Below, piece after piece: positions 10,295 through 21,473 of a stretch of DNA of 64,000 nt. The translations under genes and the position numbers were made by a program. Position 1 is the first letter of the stretch, and each line of letters opens with the position of its first letter. The notes under the pieces were generated by a model. That model was not told the origin of the DNA. It ran no database searches and worked only from the letters and a program-made list of their open reading frames with translations. Source of the DNA: Ulota crispa (Eukaryota > Streptophyta > Bryopsida > Orthotrichales > Orthotrichaceae); the NCBI GenBank assembly GCA_963920765.1, contig OY987245.1, positions 8,572,727-8,636,726 on the forward strand, given 5' to 3'.

Positions 10295-13200
10295 TGTGAG
10301 TCCCAGATTCAGCACCAAAAGTCTTGAATTTCTTTTTTCTTTTACTTAGCGTTGAAATAACATTAATATAAGTGGAATATCCATTTATGTTGATTTAGAT
10401 TAGCTAAACCAAATGGTTAGCGGTACGCCATTTACCCTACTCCATTTGGTAAGTTATTAAGAGAGATTTAGTGAGATTTAGTAGGTTTTAGTCAGTTTGA
10501 GCAACTTGGCTATTAGGGGCTTGGGATCTCCTCCAAAAGTCTCCACTAACCTAATTACAAAGGGTTAGTTTAGGTTGGTTACATGGGGCTTGGGATCCCC
10601 TCCAAAAGTCCCCCCTAGCCTAATTAGAGAGGGTTAGTTTAGGATTGCTCAATTATGCCATGGCCAAAGGCCATATCCTCAATTACAACCCAACAATTAT
10701 CGACAACAACATTTGATGCATCTATACCTAAGGTTCCCAAGACCTTCTGCTTTTCAAAGAGCGTAATTCCAAGCAGTCAACTCTGTTAGGCTATTAGTCA
10801 ACCCCAGTCAAAGGAGGTTGACAAATGGCAGTAAAATGCCACCAAAATTTATAGAAAAATATCTCAAGGATTTTTGACAACCCCCAAGTTTCAAGTCGTT
10901 TTGATAGCGGCAAGGCCTTGAACAACCACATCCAGCTTATTTCAAGAATGAGCTCAACATCCAATTTCAAGATTGTATCCATTTATAGCCCAATTGGTGG
11001 AAGCAAGAATTGTTTCCCGGCTTCCCCAACAATGTTGGAAGACCTCAAGAAGTCAATTTCTCATTTTTGGATGAATTCCCAATTTTGGATTTTTTTATAT
11101 CCACCCCTAATCCTTCATTCAAGTTTCCCAACTCCTTGTAGCTTGGAATTGGAAGTGTGAACAATTAAAACCGGCTATTTTGGGTCCAAGGAATCCAGTG
11201 CCACCATCCATTTGTTGTTTGGAGCTAGGCTCTAAAAGTTATGGCAAATTCATCTAGATTTCATCCGTTTTAAGGTTTTCTTAGACTTTATGTAGATTTC
11301 AAGGGATCTATGGATCTCCTAGATAGAGGGCTGAGGGGTCCTCCTCCAAATGTATATAGGGAGGCCTACCTCCTCCCAAAAACATTGGACTTGTCACTTT
11401 CATCATAGTTTTAGGGCTCTTCTCACTTGTACCCTCCCCATGAGTTTTTTTGGTCACTTGTCTTCTCTCTTTGGTTGCTTATCACTTGTGTCACTTAGGC
11501 CCATCATCATCCTTTGTTTTAGACCATTCTCCCCTCATTCCCAATTGTCCTCACCAAGCCTTAGTTCCCATTGTCTTTGGTCATACTAACCCCTAGGAAG
11601 TTGGATTATGACTGGCAATGCCGCTTTTCTACACTTCTTAGAAGTCCTAGTTACCATCCAAGTCACTTAGTTATTAGAACCCCTTAGCTAAGATAGAGCC
11701 TCTTTGCTGATATTTTAGCTTACCAGTACCGCTACGAGAACTCTTGCACCAGCCCAAGCCCTCCTAGAAGTTCTTTCGGAACCCTCACAGCTCAGCTTTG
11801 ACTTGGCCAGCTGTCTTGGTTCCTAAGGCAACTCTCTGAGAAACCACTTTGCTAATTGATTCTACCAGCTTGAGGTTCTGCCTCGTTCATAGAATCCCTT
11901 AGCTAGTGGCATCGCCTCACACACAGCTCCTACGAGCTAACAGCCTAGTTCATCCCACTCTGTAGCCTGTCTGCCTTAGTCACTCTTCTCTCGGAATTCC
12001 AGAAGCCCAGCTGCTTGATCCTTGAGGTTCAGAGCCTAGCCTTTGAGCCAGCCACCCTTCTCTCAGAATCCTAGAGCTCACATTCTCTCTTAGTCTCTCA
12101 AAGTTTTGCCCCAGTCACCATTCTCTTGGAATTCCAGAAGCAGCCCCCTCTCTCTTGAGTCTCGAAGCTCACTCAGTCTCTCAGAGTTCCGTCCTAGTCA
12201 CCAATCTCTCGGAATTCCAAAGGTCAGCCCCTCACCCTCTAAGTCTAGAGCTCGGCCTTCGAGCTAGTTACCATTCTCTCAAAACTCCAGGGGCAGCTCT
12301 CCCTCTTGAGTCTTGGAGCTCACTCAACCTCTCAGAATTTCGTCCCAGTCACCCTCCTCTCAAATTCTAGAAGTCCAGCCTTTGAGCTAGTCACCATTCT
12401 CTTGGAATTCCCGAGGCCAGCCCCTCACCTTCTAAGTCCAGAGCTCGGTCTTTGAGCTAGTCACCATTCTCTCAGAATTCCAGAGGCCAGCCCTCTCTCT
12501 TGAATCCTAGAGCTCACATTCTCTTTCTCAGTCTCTCAGAGTCCGTCCCAGTCACCCTCTTCTCGAATTCCAAAAGTCCAGCCTTCAAGCCAGTCCCTCT
12601 CTCGGAATTCCAAAGGCCAGCCCTCTCCCTCGGTCTCTCAGAGTTCTGTCCCAGTCACCCTCATCCTCAAAGTCCAGAACTCACAGCCCTCTCTCTCGAG
12701 TCTCAAAGCTCACATTCCTCTCTTAAACTCCAGAGCTCACAGTCCCTCCTCTTGAAGTCCAAAGCTTGGCTTCAATGCCTGTCACGCGGCCGTCGTTAGC
12801 AATGCCTGCTAGTACCCGGGCCTGCCGATACCCGGTCCTGCCGATACCCGGCCTGCCGGCAAAGGGTCCTCAACTTGCCTCAAACTCCGGAGCCCTGCCT
12901 TTGGGTGATCAACAGGTTCGGCCTTACAATTTCAGTGATTTCTTGACTTTTAAGAAAATGGAGGGGAACACTTAAACACCCCACTAACTCTTGGATTGTC
13001 ATATTTACTAATCTACGCTCCCAAATTACAAAGAGATCTTGTTGGATTAGAACTTGCATCATAACGGGTACGTAAACCGATATCCATCATATTATAGTTA
13101 CTAGTGGAGCTAGGAGACGTCCCTAGGAATTAAGGATATTGTTTTGCTTACCCAAATTAGGAGATTTCCTCCTCAATCTTGGACCTTTGAAACCGACTTA

Positions 13201-13655
13201 TGTTGTGATTATTCGTCACACGGCCATAGCCTAGCCCAATACAATAGGAAGGGTTGATCTAGCAGCCCACTAGAGTGTTGTGATTATTTGTCCTTAGATT
13301 AGAGTCACCACATGATCCCTTCAACACCACCCCTTGTATATGCTCAAGAGCAATGGATGCCATCCACAACCAAGCCATCAGGTATGAGAACCTCCATGAC
13401 AAGGTATGATTACTGACGCTCCTATTTCAATTAGATACAAAACCCAACGTGTGGAGTGCGAAGCCAATTGTTCCCTTCATTGCTCATCATTGTATGTTGT
13501 AGGCTATTAGTAAAGATCCATTGCTAGGAAAGCACATTTAGTTGGAAATCTACAACCAAACCCACCCTCTTGCTGCTATAGCTCATTTTCCAGTTTTTGT
13601 TAAAACCCGGTTGTGCTTGCGCTTACTTCTCAAGGGGGAGGTTTGAGCACTCATA
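10295..13655 (+). mobile_element. 3.36-kb solo-LTR-like unit, copy 1, inserted in copia pol
   Basis: It begins TGTGAGTCCCAGATTCAGC and ends GAGCACTCATA (CTCACA in the other copies). It is flanked by CTAGC (10290-10294) and CTTGC (13656-13660), a 5-bp target duplication with one mismatch. TG...CA ends, 5-bp duplication, length and lack of coding suggest a solo LTR of an otherwise absent retrotransposon. A promoter-like TGTATATAGGG lies at about 11350. Copies 2 and 3 share the first ~1.1 kb and the last ~0.6 kb; the middle is variable tandem-repeat sequence. Confidence 0.75.
11990..12770. repeat. Degenerate minisatellite inside LTR-like copy 1
   Basis: The motif around CATTCTCTCAGAATTCCAGA followed by GGCCAGCCC recurs roughly every 60 to 120 bases, with CTCGGAATTCC and CTCAGAATTCC variants. 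The frames over it (Ser/Leu/Pro-rich, 71 to 99 codons) are repeat-derived. The equivalent parts of copies 2 (21480-22340) and 3 (19130-19720) hold different arrays, so the middle of the unit evolves by repeat turnover. Confidence 0.75.
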
Positions 13656-15030
13656 CTTGCATACAAAGTGATAGTGTATTTTGATGTGTTTGCTCTTGGC
13701 GTGGAATACCAGATTGTGCGCCAATTTCATTGCCGCTTGACTGGTCACAATGAATTGTGATGCTTGGCTAGGGCAATGTTGGTGGGGGTGTGTAGGAGCT
13801 CGTGCAGAAGCCTGTGGAGCCAAACCGCCTCTTGAGCTGCATCACTGAGTGCTTTGTACTTGAATTCTATGGAAGATCAAGAGATAGTAAGTTGATGCTT
13901 GCTTTGCCAAGTTATGGGACCACTTGCTAGAGTGAGAACGTAAGCTCTTGTTGAACGTCTTGTTTTGGGACAAGACCCCCAATCTGCATCAGCGTAACAT
14001 GTTATCTCAATTGGGGCTGATGATTTGTAAAGGATCCCAAGGTCTTGTGTGCTTTGTAGGTAGCGAAGCATGTGTTTTGCAGCTTCAAGGTGGGAGGCTT
14101 CGGGCTGTGTCATGTAGTTGCTCAATTGACTAACTGCGTATGCAATGTCTGAGCAAGTCACTACAAAGAAAATAAGTTTTCCTACTAATTGGCAGTATGT
14201 GTGTGGATCACTTGGCGGGGATTGCATATCTGCTTGCAAGACATGGCCTTCAGGCAAAAGGGTGGCTGCTGGCTTGCAATCAGCCATACCAAAGTCTTGA
14301 AGGATGGACAAGGTGTACTCCCGTTGATGGAGCAGTGTGCTTGTTGGGACGGTTTCAAAAGATATACCAAGGTAAGTAGGTAACACTTGATTCTACCCAA
14401 GTCGACCATCTCAAATTCTTTGTGAAGAAATGCTTTCAACCATAGGATGAGTTTTTTAGAATTGCCACTGATGAAGAGATCATCCACGTAGAGCATCAGC
14501 ATCAAGGTTTGTCCTTTGATGTGCATGTGGTACATATTACCGTCATGTTGACTTTGAACAAGTCATATTACTTGAAGGGCAGAGTTGATGCGGTCATACC
14601 AGGCACGGGGGATTGCTTAAGACCATATAAAGATTTCTTTAGGCGACATACTAGTTTCTCTTGGCCATGTATATTGAAACCCAAAGGTTGTCGCATGTAG
14701 ACTGTTTCTTTCAGGGAACCTTGGAGGAAGGTTGTTCTTACGTCCATATGATGAATATGCTAGCCTTTTGCTGCGGCTAGCTCAATTTCTATGCAGATAG
14801 TACTCCATTTGATGACGGGTGCAAACGTCTTTGTGAAATTGATCCTAGGTCTTTGCTTGAAATCGAGATCAACAAGGTGAGCTTTCTTCACAAGTGGGCA
14901 GCCTTGGATGCCGGGCTTCACTTTGTATACCCATTTGCATGAAATTGGATGTTTGTGGAGTGGCAAAGGTTGAAGCTCCCAAGTTTGGTTCTTCCATATT
15001 GATTCCATCTTTGTGCGCATTGCTTATGTC
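13656..15030 (-). pseudogene. Copia pol: reverse transcriptase and RNase H
   Basis: Minus-strand frames give the N-terminal RT block at 14760-15020 (CKWVYKVK, KAHLVDLDFKQRP, TKTFAPVIKW). MDVRTTFLQG and CRLKKSLYGLKQ follow near 14650-14750, the catalytic YVDDLFISGN near 14480, and RNase H at 13877-14386 (ADADWGSCPKTRRST, YLQSTQDLGILYK). The last block, TSQAAMKLAHNLVFHAKSKH and HYHFVCK, ends where the LTR-like unit is inserted. A TAG stands where the family has tryptophan just before HIHHMDV. At least two frameshifts are needed to connect the pieces. In an intact element RT and RNase H copy the RNA into DNA; here the enzyme is dead. Confidence 0.93.
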
Positions 15031-15440
15031 CAACCTAGATCATTTTGTGCTTGTTTGAAGGAAATCTCTGCAACATCAGGTTCAGCCGGGGTTGACTGTC
15101 GTTGGACAAGCTCTGGAGAAGAAGGCATGGATGTAAGCAGGCACTTGACAAAGTTATATGTGGAGATAGCGAGTTGGTATTTGTCCAAACGCACATTTTG
15201 CCTTTGCGGTCGCCCGGAGCAACAAGGAATGTGAGCAACAAGTTCAGGCTAATTGGAGGAAGGCTGGGTTTATGACGGGTGTTGTAAGGGAGGTATAATT
15301 GGGGAGCTGGGGCTAGGGTGTGGCGGGCTGGGATCAGCAGGTGGTGGAAAGTCATGGATGGGGTTTCGGGCTGGGAAGGTGGGTAAGTGCGGGTGTGTGG
15401 ATGTGGGTACTGTGCTAGTGTGAGGGTGATCAAAGAGTGG
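15031..15440 (-). pseudogene. Copia pol: Pro/His-rich linker between integrase and RT
   Basis: The minus-strand frame over 15035-15433 and the alternative frame at 15270-15452 are rich in Pro, His, Thr and Ser (TSTHPHLPTFPARNP). Copia polyproteins commonly have a poorly conserved proline-rich linker after the integrase. No catalytic motif is expected or seen. Confidence 0.7.
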
Positions 15441-16345
15441 GGGATCTATCAAGGTTCTGTAGCTTCCGATAGGTTGGGTTGCAAATTGCTCTCGTCAAAG
15501 TGTACGTCACGCAAAATTAGTATTTTTTGTGTCTTAGGATTGTAGCACTTGTAGGCTTTTTTTTCTTTGTCATAGCCTAAAAGAATAGTGGGAACAGCCT
15601 TAGGATCAAATTTCTGCCGTTTGTGATCCGGGATATGGCAATAAATTAGGCAGCCTATCACACGAAAGTGGGATAAATTGGGCTTTATTATGATAAAAGC
15701 CTGCTCTAGAGTACTAGTTTTGAGAGCCTTTGAGGGGAGCTTGTTTAGAAAGTAGTTTAGGGCTTTTGCTAATTTGTGCCAAAAAGACTTGGGAATCTTT
15801 GTACCTGTAACAATGCTGCAAATGCCCTCCAGGATTGTTCAATTCTTCCGCTTGGCAACGCCGCTTTGGTGCAGTGTGTGTGCTGGAGTAAGCTGGCGCG
15901 TGATGCTGTGCTTTGAACAATATGCCTAGAATGTAGGAGACATGTACTCACCGCTGCGATCAATTTGCAGAGCCTGGATTCAAAGGTGAGGTTGTTCCAC
16001 CAATTTTTGGAACTGCTTGGAGTCAAATGTCTAGGATTTTTCTGCCAGAAGGTAAATCCAAGATTTTTGGGAGAATTTGTCAACAAATGTGAGGATATAA
16101 CGATGTCCCTATTGAGATGTGATCAGCATAGGACCACAAAAGTCATTGTGGACTAGCTGCAATGGTGTGGTGGGGTTGGTGTGTCTGTTCTTGGGTATGG
16201 GTTCTCAGGGTAATTTGCCAACCATGCAAGAGTTGCAGGTGTGCTTGATGAGCGGAATATGGGGTAGGCCGATACCTAATTGTCATTGGGAGAGGCGGTA
16301 AAGACCTTGGTAATTTATATGACCAAGTCTATTTGTGCCACAAAT
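15441..16345 (-). pseudogene. Copia pol: integrase
   Basis: Read right to left, the minus strand gives LGHINYQGLYRLSQ, then CNSCMVGK (zinc-binding half-site). The catalytic core follows: VHNDFCGPM (first Asp), FVDKFSQKSWIYLL, IDRSGEYMS (second Asp) and HQSGVAKRKN. The C-terminal block is IGCLIYCHIPDHKRQKFD, GYDKEKKAYKCYNP and ILRDVHFDES. In HQSGVAKRKN the family's catalytic Glu (VAERKN) is replaced by Lys, a G-to-A change, at about 15850. I count about seven in-frame stops, including TGA where the family has Arg after KN. The enzyme would have inserted the DNA copy into the host genome; this copy is inactive. Confidence 0.92.
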
Positions 16346-16703
16346 TGATCGTGTTTGCAGGAGTGTGTTTAGGTGGAGGTGTAGGAACCGGGGAGGCAAC
16401 ATTTGAAGCAAGGGGTTGTGTAAATGGAGTTGTAGGGGCATATGCCAGGATTACTAAGCATGCGGTTGTGTTGATCTTGTAAAGATTGTTCTTGGATTCC
16501 CTTGTTTCTTGGAGGATCAGTTTACTAGGGCTAAAGGAGTAAAAAATCTGACCGTGAGTGGACTGGAATAAAATTCGAAATCTTATGTCAATAAGCTTGC
16601 CAACAGAAAGTAGGTTAGTTTGAACTCCAAGGACGTATGAAACATTGTGAATATGCTTTATTTTTCCAAAAGCCTGAGAGATGTGTACAATACCCTGTCG
16701 TGT
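16346..16703 (-). pseudogene. Copia pol: GAG-pre-integrase region
   Basis: The minus strand reads RQGIVHISQAFGKIKHIHNV, then YVLGVQTNLLSVGKL, the segment that follows the protease and precedes the zinc-binding integrase domain in copia Pol. It is separated from the protease (23164 on) by the second 3.2-kb unit and its nested third copy. Confidence 0.9.
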
Positions 16704-18273
16704 TGTGAGTTCCAAATTCAACACCAAAAATCTTGAATTTCTTTTTTGCTTTACTTAGCTTTGAAATTACATTAATATAAGTGGAATAGCCCTTTATGTT
16801 GATTTAGATCAGTTAGACCAAATGGTTAGTAGTACGCCATTTACCCTATTCCATTTGGTCAGTCATTAGGAGAGATTTAGTGAGATTTAGTAGTTTTTAG
16901 TTAGTTTGAGCAACAGTGCTACTAGGGGCTTAAGATTCCCTCCAAAAGTCCCCACTAACCTAATTAGAGATGGTTAATTCAGGATTGGCCACTAGGGGCT
17001 TGGGATCCCTTCCAAAAGTCCCCAGTAACATAATTAGAGAGGGTTAGTTTAGGAGTAGATTAGTTACGCCGTGGCAAATGGCCACATCACCAATTCACAA
17101 CCCAACAACTAACAACCACAACATTTGGTGTGTCTATACCTAAGGTTCCCAATGCCTTTTGCTTTTCAGAAAGCAAGATTCCAAGCAATCAACTCTACTA
17201 GACTACTAGTCAACTCTGGTCAAAGGAGGTTGACAAATGGCAGTATAATGCCACCAAAATTCATGGAAGAGTTTCTCAAGGATTTAAAACAGCCCCCAAG
17301 TTTTAAGTTGTTTTGATAGCGGCAAGGCCTTAAACAACTACATCCAACTTATTTCAACAATGAGTGCAATATTTAATTTCAAGATATTATCCATTTGAAG
17401 CCCAATTGATGGGAACAAGAAGTGTTTCTCGGCTCTCCCAACAACATTGGAAGACCTCAAGAAGTCAATTTCTCATTTTTGGATGAATTCCCAATTCTGG
17501 GATTTTCATCCATCCACTTCTAACCCTTCATTCAAGATTCCCGACGCTTTGCAGCTCAGAACTAGGAGCGTGAACAACCAAAACCAGCTATTTTGGGTCC
17601 AAGGAATCCAATGCCACTATCTATTTGTCATTTGGAGCTACACTCCAAAAGTTATGGCAAATTCATCCAGATTTCATCCATTTTGAGTTTTTCTTAGAGT
17701 TTAGGTAGATTTCAAGGAATCTATGGATCTCTTAGATAGAGGGCCGAGGGGTCCTCCCCCAAAAGTACAAAGGGAGGCTCACCTCCTCCCACACCATCAC
17801 TTTCATCATAGTTCTTTGATCTCTCATCACTTTCCTTTTGTTTAGATCTCTTTTTGGTCACCATCACTTGTATCATCTTCCTTGATCACCCCTTGTACTT
17901 CCTTCTCCTCTCATAGCAACCCCATCATTCCCTTGTTCTTGAATTCCCTTGTGTTCCTCCTTAGTAGAGCTATCATGCCTCACCATTAGTTAGAAAAGTG
18001 TCCCTACTTTGCCCCCCTTGTTTACCGGCCCGCTATCAAAAGCCCACCACTATTTGAACAGGTCTTCCTAGCAGTTATTCTGGAATCCTCTCAACTCAGT
18101 CTTAACTTGGCCAGCTCATTTGATTCCTAAATTAGCTCTCTAAGAAGCACTCAATTCATTGAATTCTTCTAACTTGAGGCCCCACTTTGCTTACAAAATT
18201 AGTGGACTAAGTGGCAAAAGCTGCCTTGAATTTCCCCATATTACGGCCTACATCCCCTGCACGCACAAGGCCT
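16704..18273 (+). mobile_element. Solo-LTR-like unit copy 2, left part
   Basis: Starts TGTGAGTTCCAAATTCAAC and follows copy 1 closely for about 1.1 kb. Shared landmarks include GGTTAGTAGTACGCCATTTA, CTTGGGATCCCTTCCAAAAG, CAAAGGAGGTTGACAAATGG and TCTATGGATCTC. It is interrupted at 18273 by copy 3 and resumes at 21474. The right end is at 23158. The flanks CGTGT (16699-16703) and CCTGC (23159-23163) would be the decayed 5-bp target duplication, with two mismatches. Confidence 0.75.
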
Positions 18274-21200
18274 TGTGAGTGCTCAAACCTCCCCCTTGAG
18301 AAGTAAGCGCAAGCACAATTGGATTCTAATCTTAGCTGGGAAATGAGCTAAGCGTGAAAAAATAGCAAGAATGTGGGTTTGGTTTGTAGATTTCCAAATA
18401 AAGATGCCTTCCAAGCAATGGATCTTTTCTAATGAACCTACAACATACAATGATGAGCAAAGAAATAATTGATTTGGTATGCCAAGCTTGGCCAATTGCA
18501 ATCAGAGCACAAGTAATTATACCTCATCAAGGGGCTTGACATACCCTTCAGTTGGATGGTGAACAGCCTCCATTCTCTCGTGCAAGTGCTGGATCAAGCG
18601 TACAATGATTCTACTCTAGGGACAAATAATCACAACACTCTAGTAGGTCGGTAGATCAACCCGTTGTAATGGACCGGTCTATGCTACTGCCTTGTGACAA
18701 ATAATCACAACATAAACCGGCTTTGATGACCAGGAATTGAGGATTATCCTAATCCTTTGGATTAGGCATGGATCTCGTCATGGATGTCTTTGGATACCTA
18801 AAGATATCTCCTTATTTGGTCAATAATGGAAATATGATGGGTTGTGGTTTCTCGTGTGCACTATGACGCAGCTTCTAACTTAAGCAAATCCAAAGATCTC
18901 TATGTGCTTTGGAACAATTGTTTAAATAGTTAGTAAAGCAAAGAAGTGGGTGAGCCCAATTAAGGGACCCAATTTCCCTTCCTTAAGTCAAAATACTCTG
19001 AAATTTTGTAAGTCGAACCTGCTAGCTTGGCAGAATGCAAGGCTCTAGAGTTCAAGGTCAAGGAGGGCTGAGGTTTGGCAAGGCCTAGGTATTGTAGGCC
19101 GGGTATTGGCGAGGGCTGGGTGTGAGGGGCTAGGGGGTCTAACGCCGGCGATTGCACTTCAAGGGAGACTGAGCTCTGGGTCAAAGAGAGACTGAGCTCT
19201 GAACCAAAGAGAACTAAGCTTTGGCTTGAGAGGCAAAGTGCCAACTTGGAAACTAGAGAGGCAGGGGCTAGACTTGGGAATTTGGGAGGAAGAGTGCCGG
19301 ACTTGGGAATTGAGAGGCGAAATGCCATATTTGGGAATTGAAATGCAGAGGCTAGACGTGGGAATTGAGAGGCAGAGGTTGGACTTGGGAATTGAGAGGC
19401 AGAGGCTGAATTTGGGAATTTGAGAGGGAGACTAAGCTGCTGGACTCAAGAGAGAGACTAAGCTGCTGGACTCAAGAGAGAGACTAAGCTACGGACTCAA
19501 GAGGCTGAATTGCTAAACTCAAAAGAACACTGAATTATGAACTTGAGAGAGAGAATAAGCTACTAGACTCAAGAGAGAGTGAGCTGCTGGACTCAAAGGG
19601 AGATTGAGCTATTGGACTTGAGAGATAGACTGAGTTGTGGACTTGAGAGAGACTAAGCTGTGAACTCAAGAGAGAAACTGAGTTGTTGAACTCAAGAGAG
19701 GCTGTGAGCGAGGCAGTGCCACTAGCTGAGGGAGTCTGTGAGCAAGGCTGGGCTTCAAGCTAGTCGAACCAAAGAGCAGGGTGGCTTCTCAAAGAGTTGC
19801 TTCAAGAATCGAGACAATTGACCAGGCTAAAGCTGAGCTGCAAGGATTCCAAAAGAACTGCTAGGAGGCCTTGGGCTGGCGCATAAGTTCTAGTAATGGC
19901 ATTGGTAAGCTAATCCTTAGTGAAAGGGGTCTATTCTAACTAGTGGCTCTAATAACTAACTAAGCAGCTTGAATTATAACTAGGACTTCTAGGAAGTATG
20001 GAAAAGCGGCATTGCCAATTGTAATCCAACTTCCTAGGGGTTAGTATGACCAAAGATAAGAAAAACTAAGCTCTAACTAAGTTCAACGGGAGGGGCTCCA
20101 CCCAAGGTAAAGCACAAGAGTACTTGGAACAAGGGAAGCTAAGGACTTAGTGATGGTGACCAAGAGAGCTCTCAACAAGGGGAAGTGATCTAAACATGGG
20201 AAAACGGTTACAAGTGATGAAAGGGATGGACCCGGGTTAGTATGACCAAATACAAGGAAAACTATGCTCTAACTAAGTTCAACGGGAGGGGCTCCACCCA
20301 AGGTAAAGCACAAGAGTACTTGGAACAAGGAAAGCTAAGGACTTAGTGATGGTGACCAAGAGAGCTCTCAACAAGGGGAAGTGATCTAAACATGGGAAAA
20401 TGGTTACAAGTGATGAAAGGGATGGACCCTAGTGATGGTAAGTGATGAAAAAGATGACTTGGGAGGAGGTGGGCCTCCCTTTGTACTTTTGGGGGAGGAC
20501 CCCTCGGCCCTCTATCTAGGAGATCCATAGATCCCTTGAAATCTACCTAGACTTTAAGAAAAACTCAAAATGGATGAAATCTGGATGAATTTGCCATAAC
20601 TTTTGGAGCCTAGCTCCAAATAACAAATAGACGGTGGCATTGGATTCCTTGGACCCAAAATAGCCGGTTCTAGTTGTTCACACTTCCAATTCCAAGCTAC
20701 AAAGCATTGGGAAACTTGAATGAAGGGTTAGAGGTGGATTAAAAAAAACCCAGAATTGGGAATTCATCCAAAAATGAGAAATTGACTTCCCGCGGTCTTC
20801 CAATGTTGTTGGGAGAGCCAGGAAACACTCCTTGCTTCCGTCAATTGGGCTCCAAATGGATAATATCTTGAAATTAGATGTCTCGCGCGTTCTTGAAATA
20901 AGCTAGATGTGGTTGTTTGAGGCCTTGCTGCTATCAAAACGACTTGAAACTTGGGGGTTGTTGTAAATCCTTGAAAAACTCTTCTATGAATTTTGGTGGC
21001 ATTTTACTGCCATTTGTCAACCTCCTTTGACTGGGGTTGACTGAGAGCCTAGCAGAGTTGACTGCTTGGAATCACGCTCTCTGAAAAGCGGAAGGTCTTG
21101 GGAACTTTAAGTATAGATGCACCAAATGTTGTTGTCGATAGTTGTTGGGTTGTAATTGAGGATGTGGCCTTCAGCCATGGCATAATTGAGCAATCTTAAA

Positions 21201-21473
21201 CTAACCCTCTCTAATTAAGCTAGTGGGGACTTTGGAGGGGATCCTAAGTCCCTAGTATGTGTGTCACTCAAACTAACTAAAAGCTAGTAAATCTCATTAA
21301 ATCACTCCTACTAACTTACCAAATGGAGTAGGGTAAATGGCATACCGCTAACCATTTGGTCTAACTAATCTAAAGCAACATAAATGGCTATTCTACTTAT
21401 GTTAATGTAATATCAAAGCAAAGTAAAACAAAAAAGAAATTCAAGACTTTTGGTGCTGAATTTGGGACTCACA
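18274..21473 (-). mobile_element. Solo-LTR-like unit copy 3, inverted, nested in copy 2
   Basis: In plus-strand reading it begins TGTGAGTGCTCAAACC and ends GGGACTCACA, the exact reverse order of copies 1 and 2. It is 3200 bases long. The flanking GGCCT and AGCCC match at three of five positions. Together with copy 2 it forms a large imperfect inverted repeat (16704-17800 against 20430-21473). It inserted after copy 2, because it splits it. Confidence 0.78.
20041..20431. repeat. 196-bp tandem duplication inside LTR-like copy 3
   Basis: Two adjacent blocks, 20041-20236 and 20237-20431, are almost identical. Each contains TTAGTATGACCAAA, GGGAGGGGCTCCACCCAAGG and GGATGGACCC. The few differences point to a recent duplication compared with the rest of the unit. 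Confidence 0.88.

Noticed and set aside
12155-12799. Ser/Leu/Pro-rich plus-strand frames of 71 and 99 codons
   Set aside because: They follow a degenerate tandem repeat inside the LTR-like unit; residue composition mirrors the repeat.
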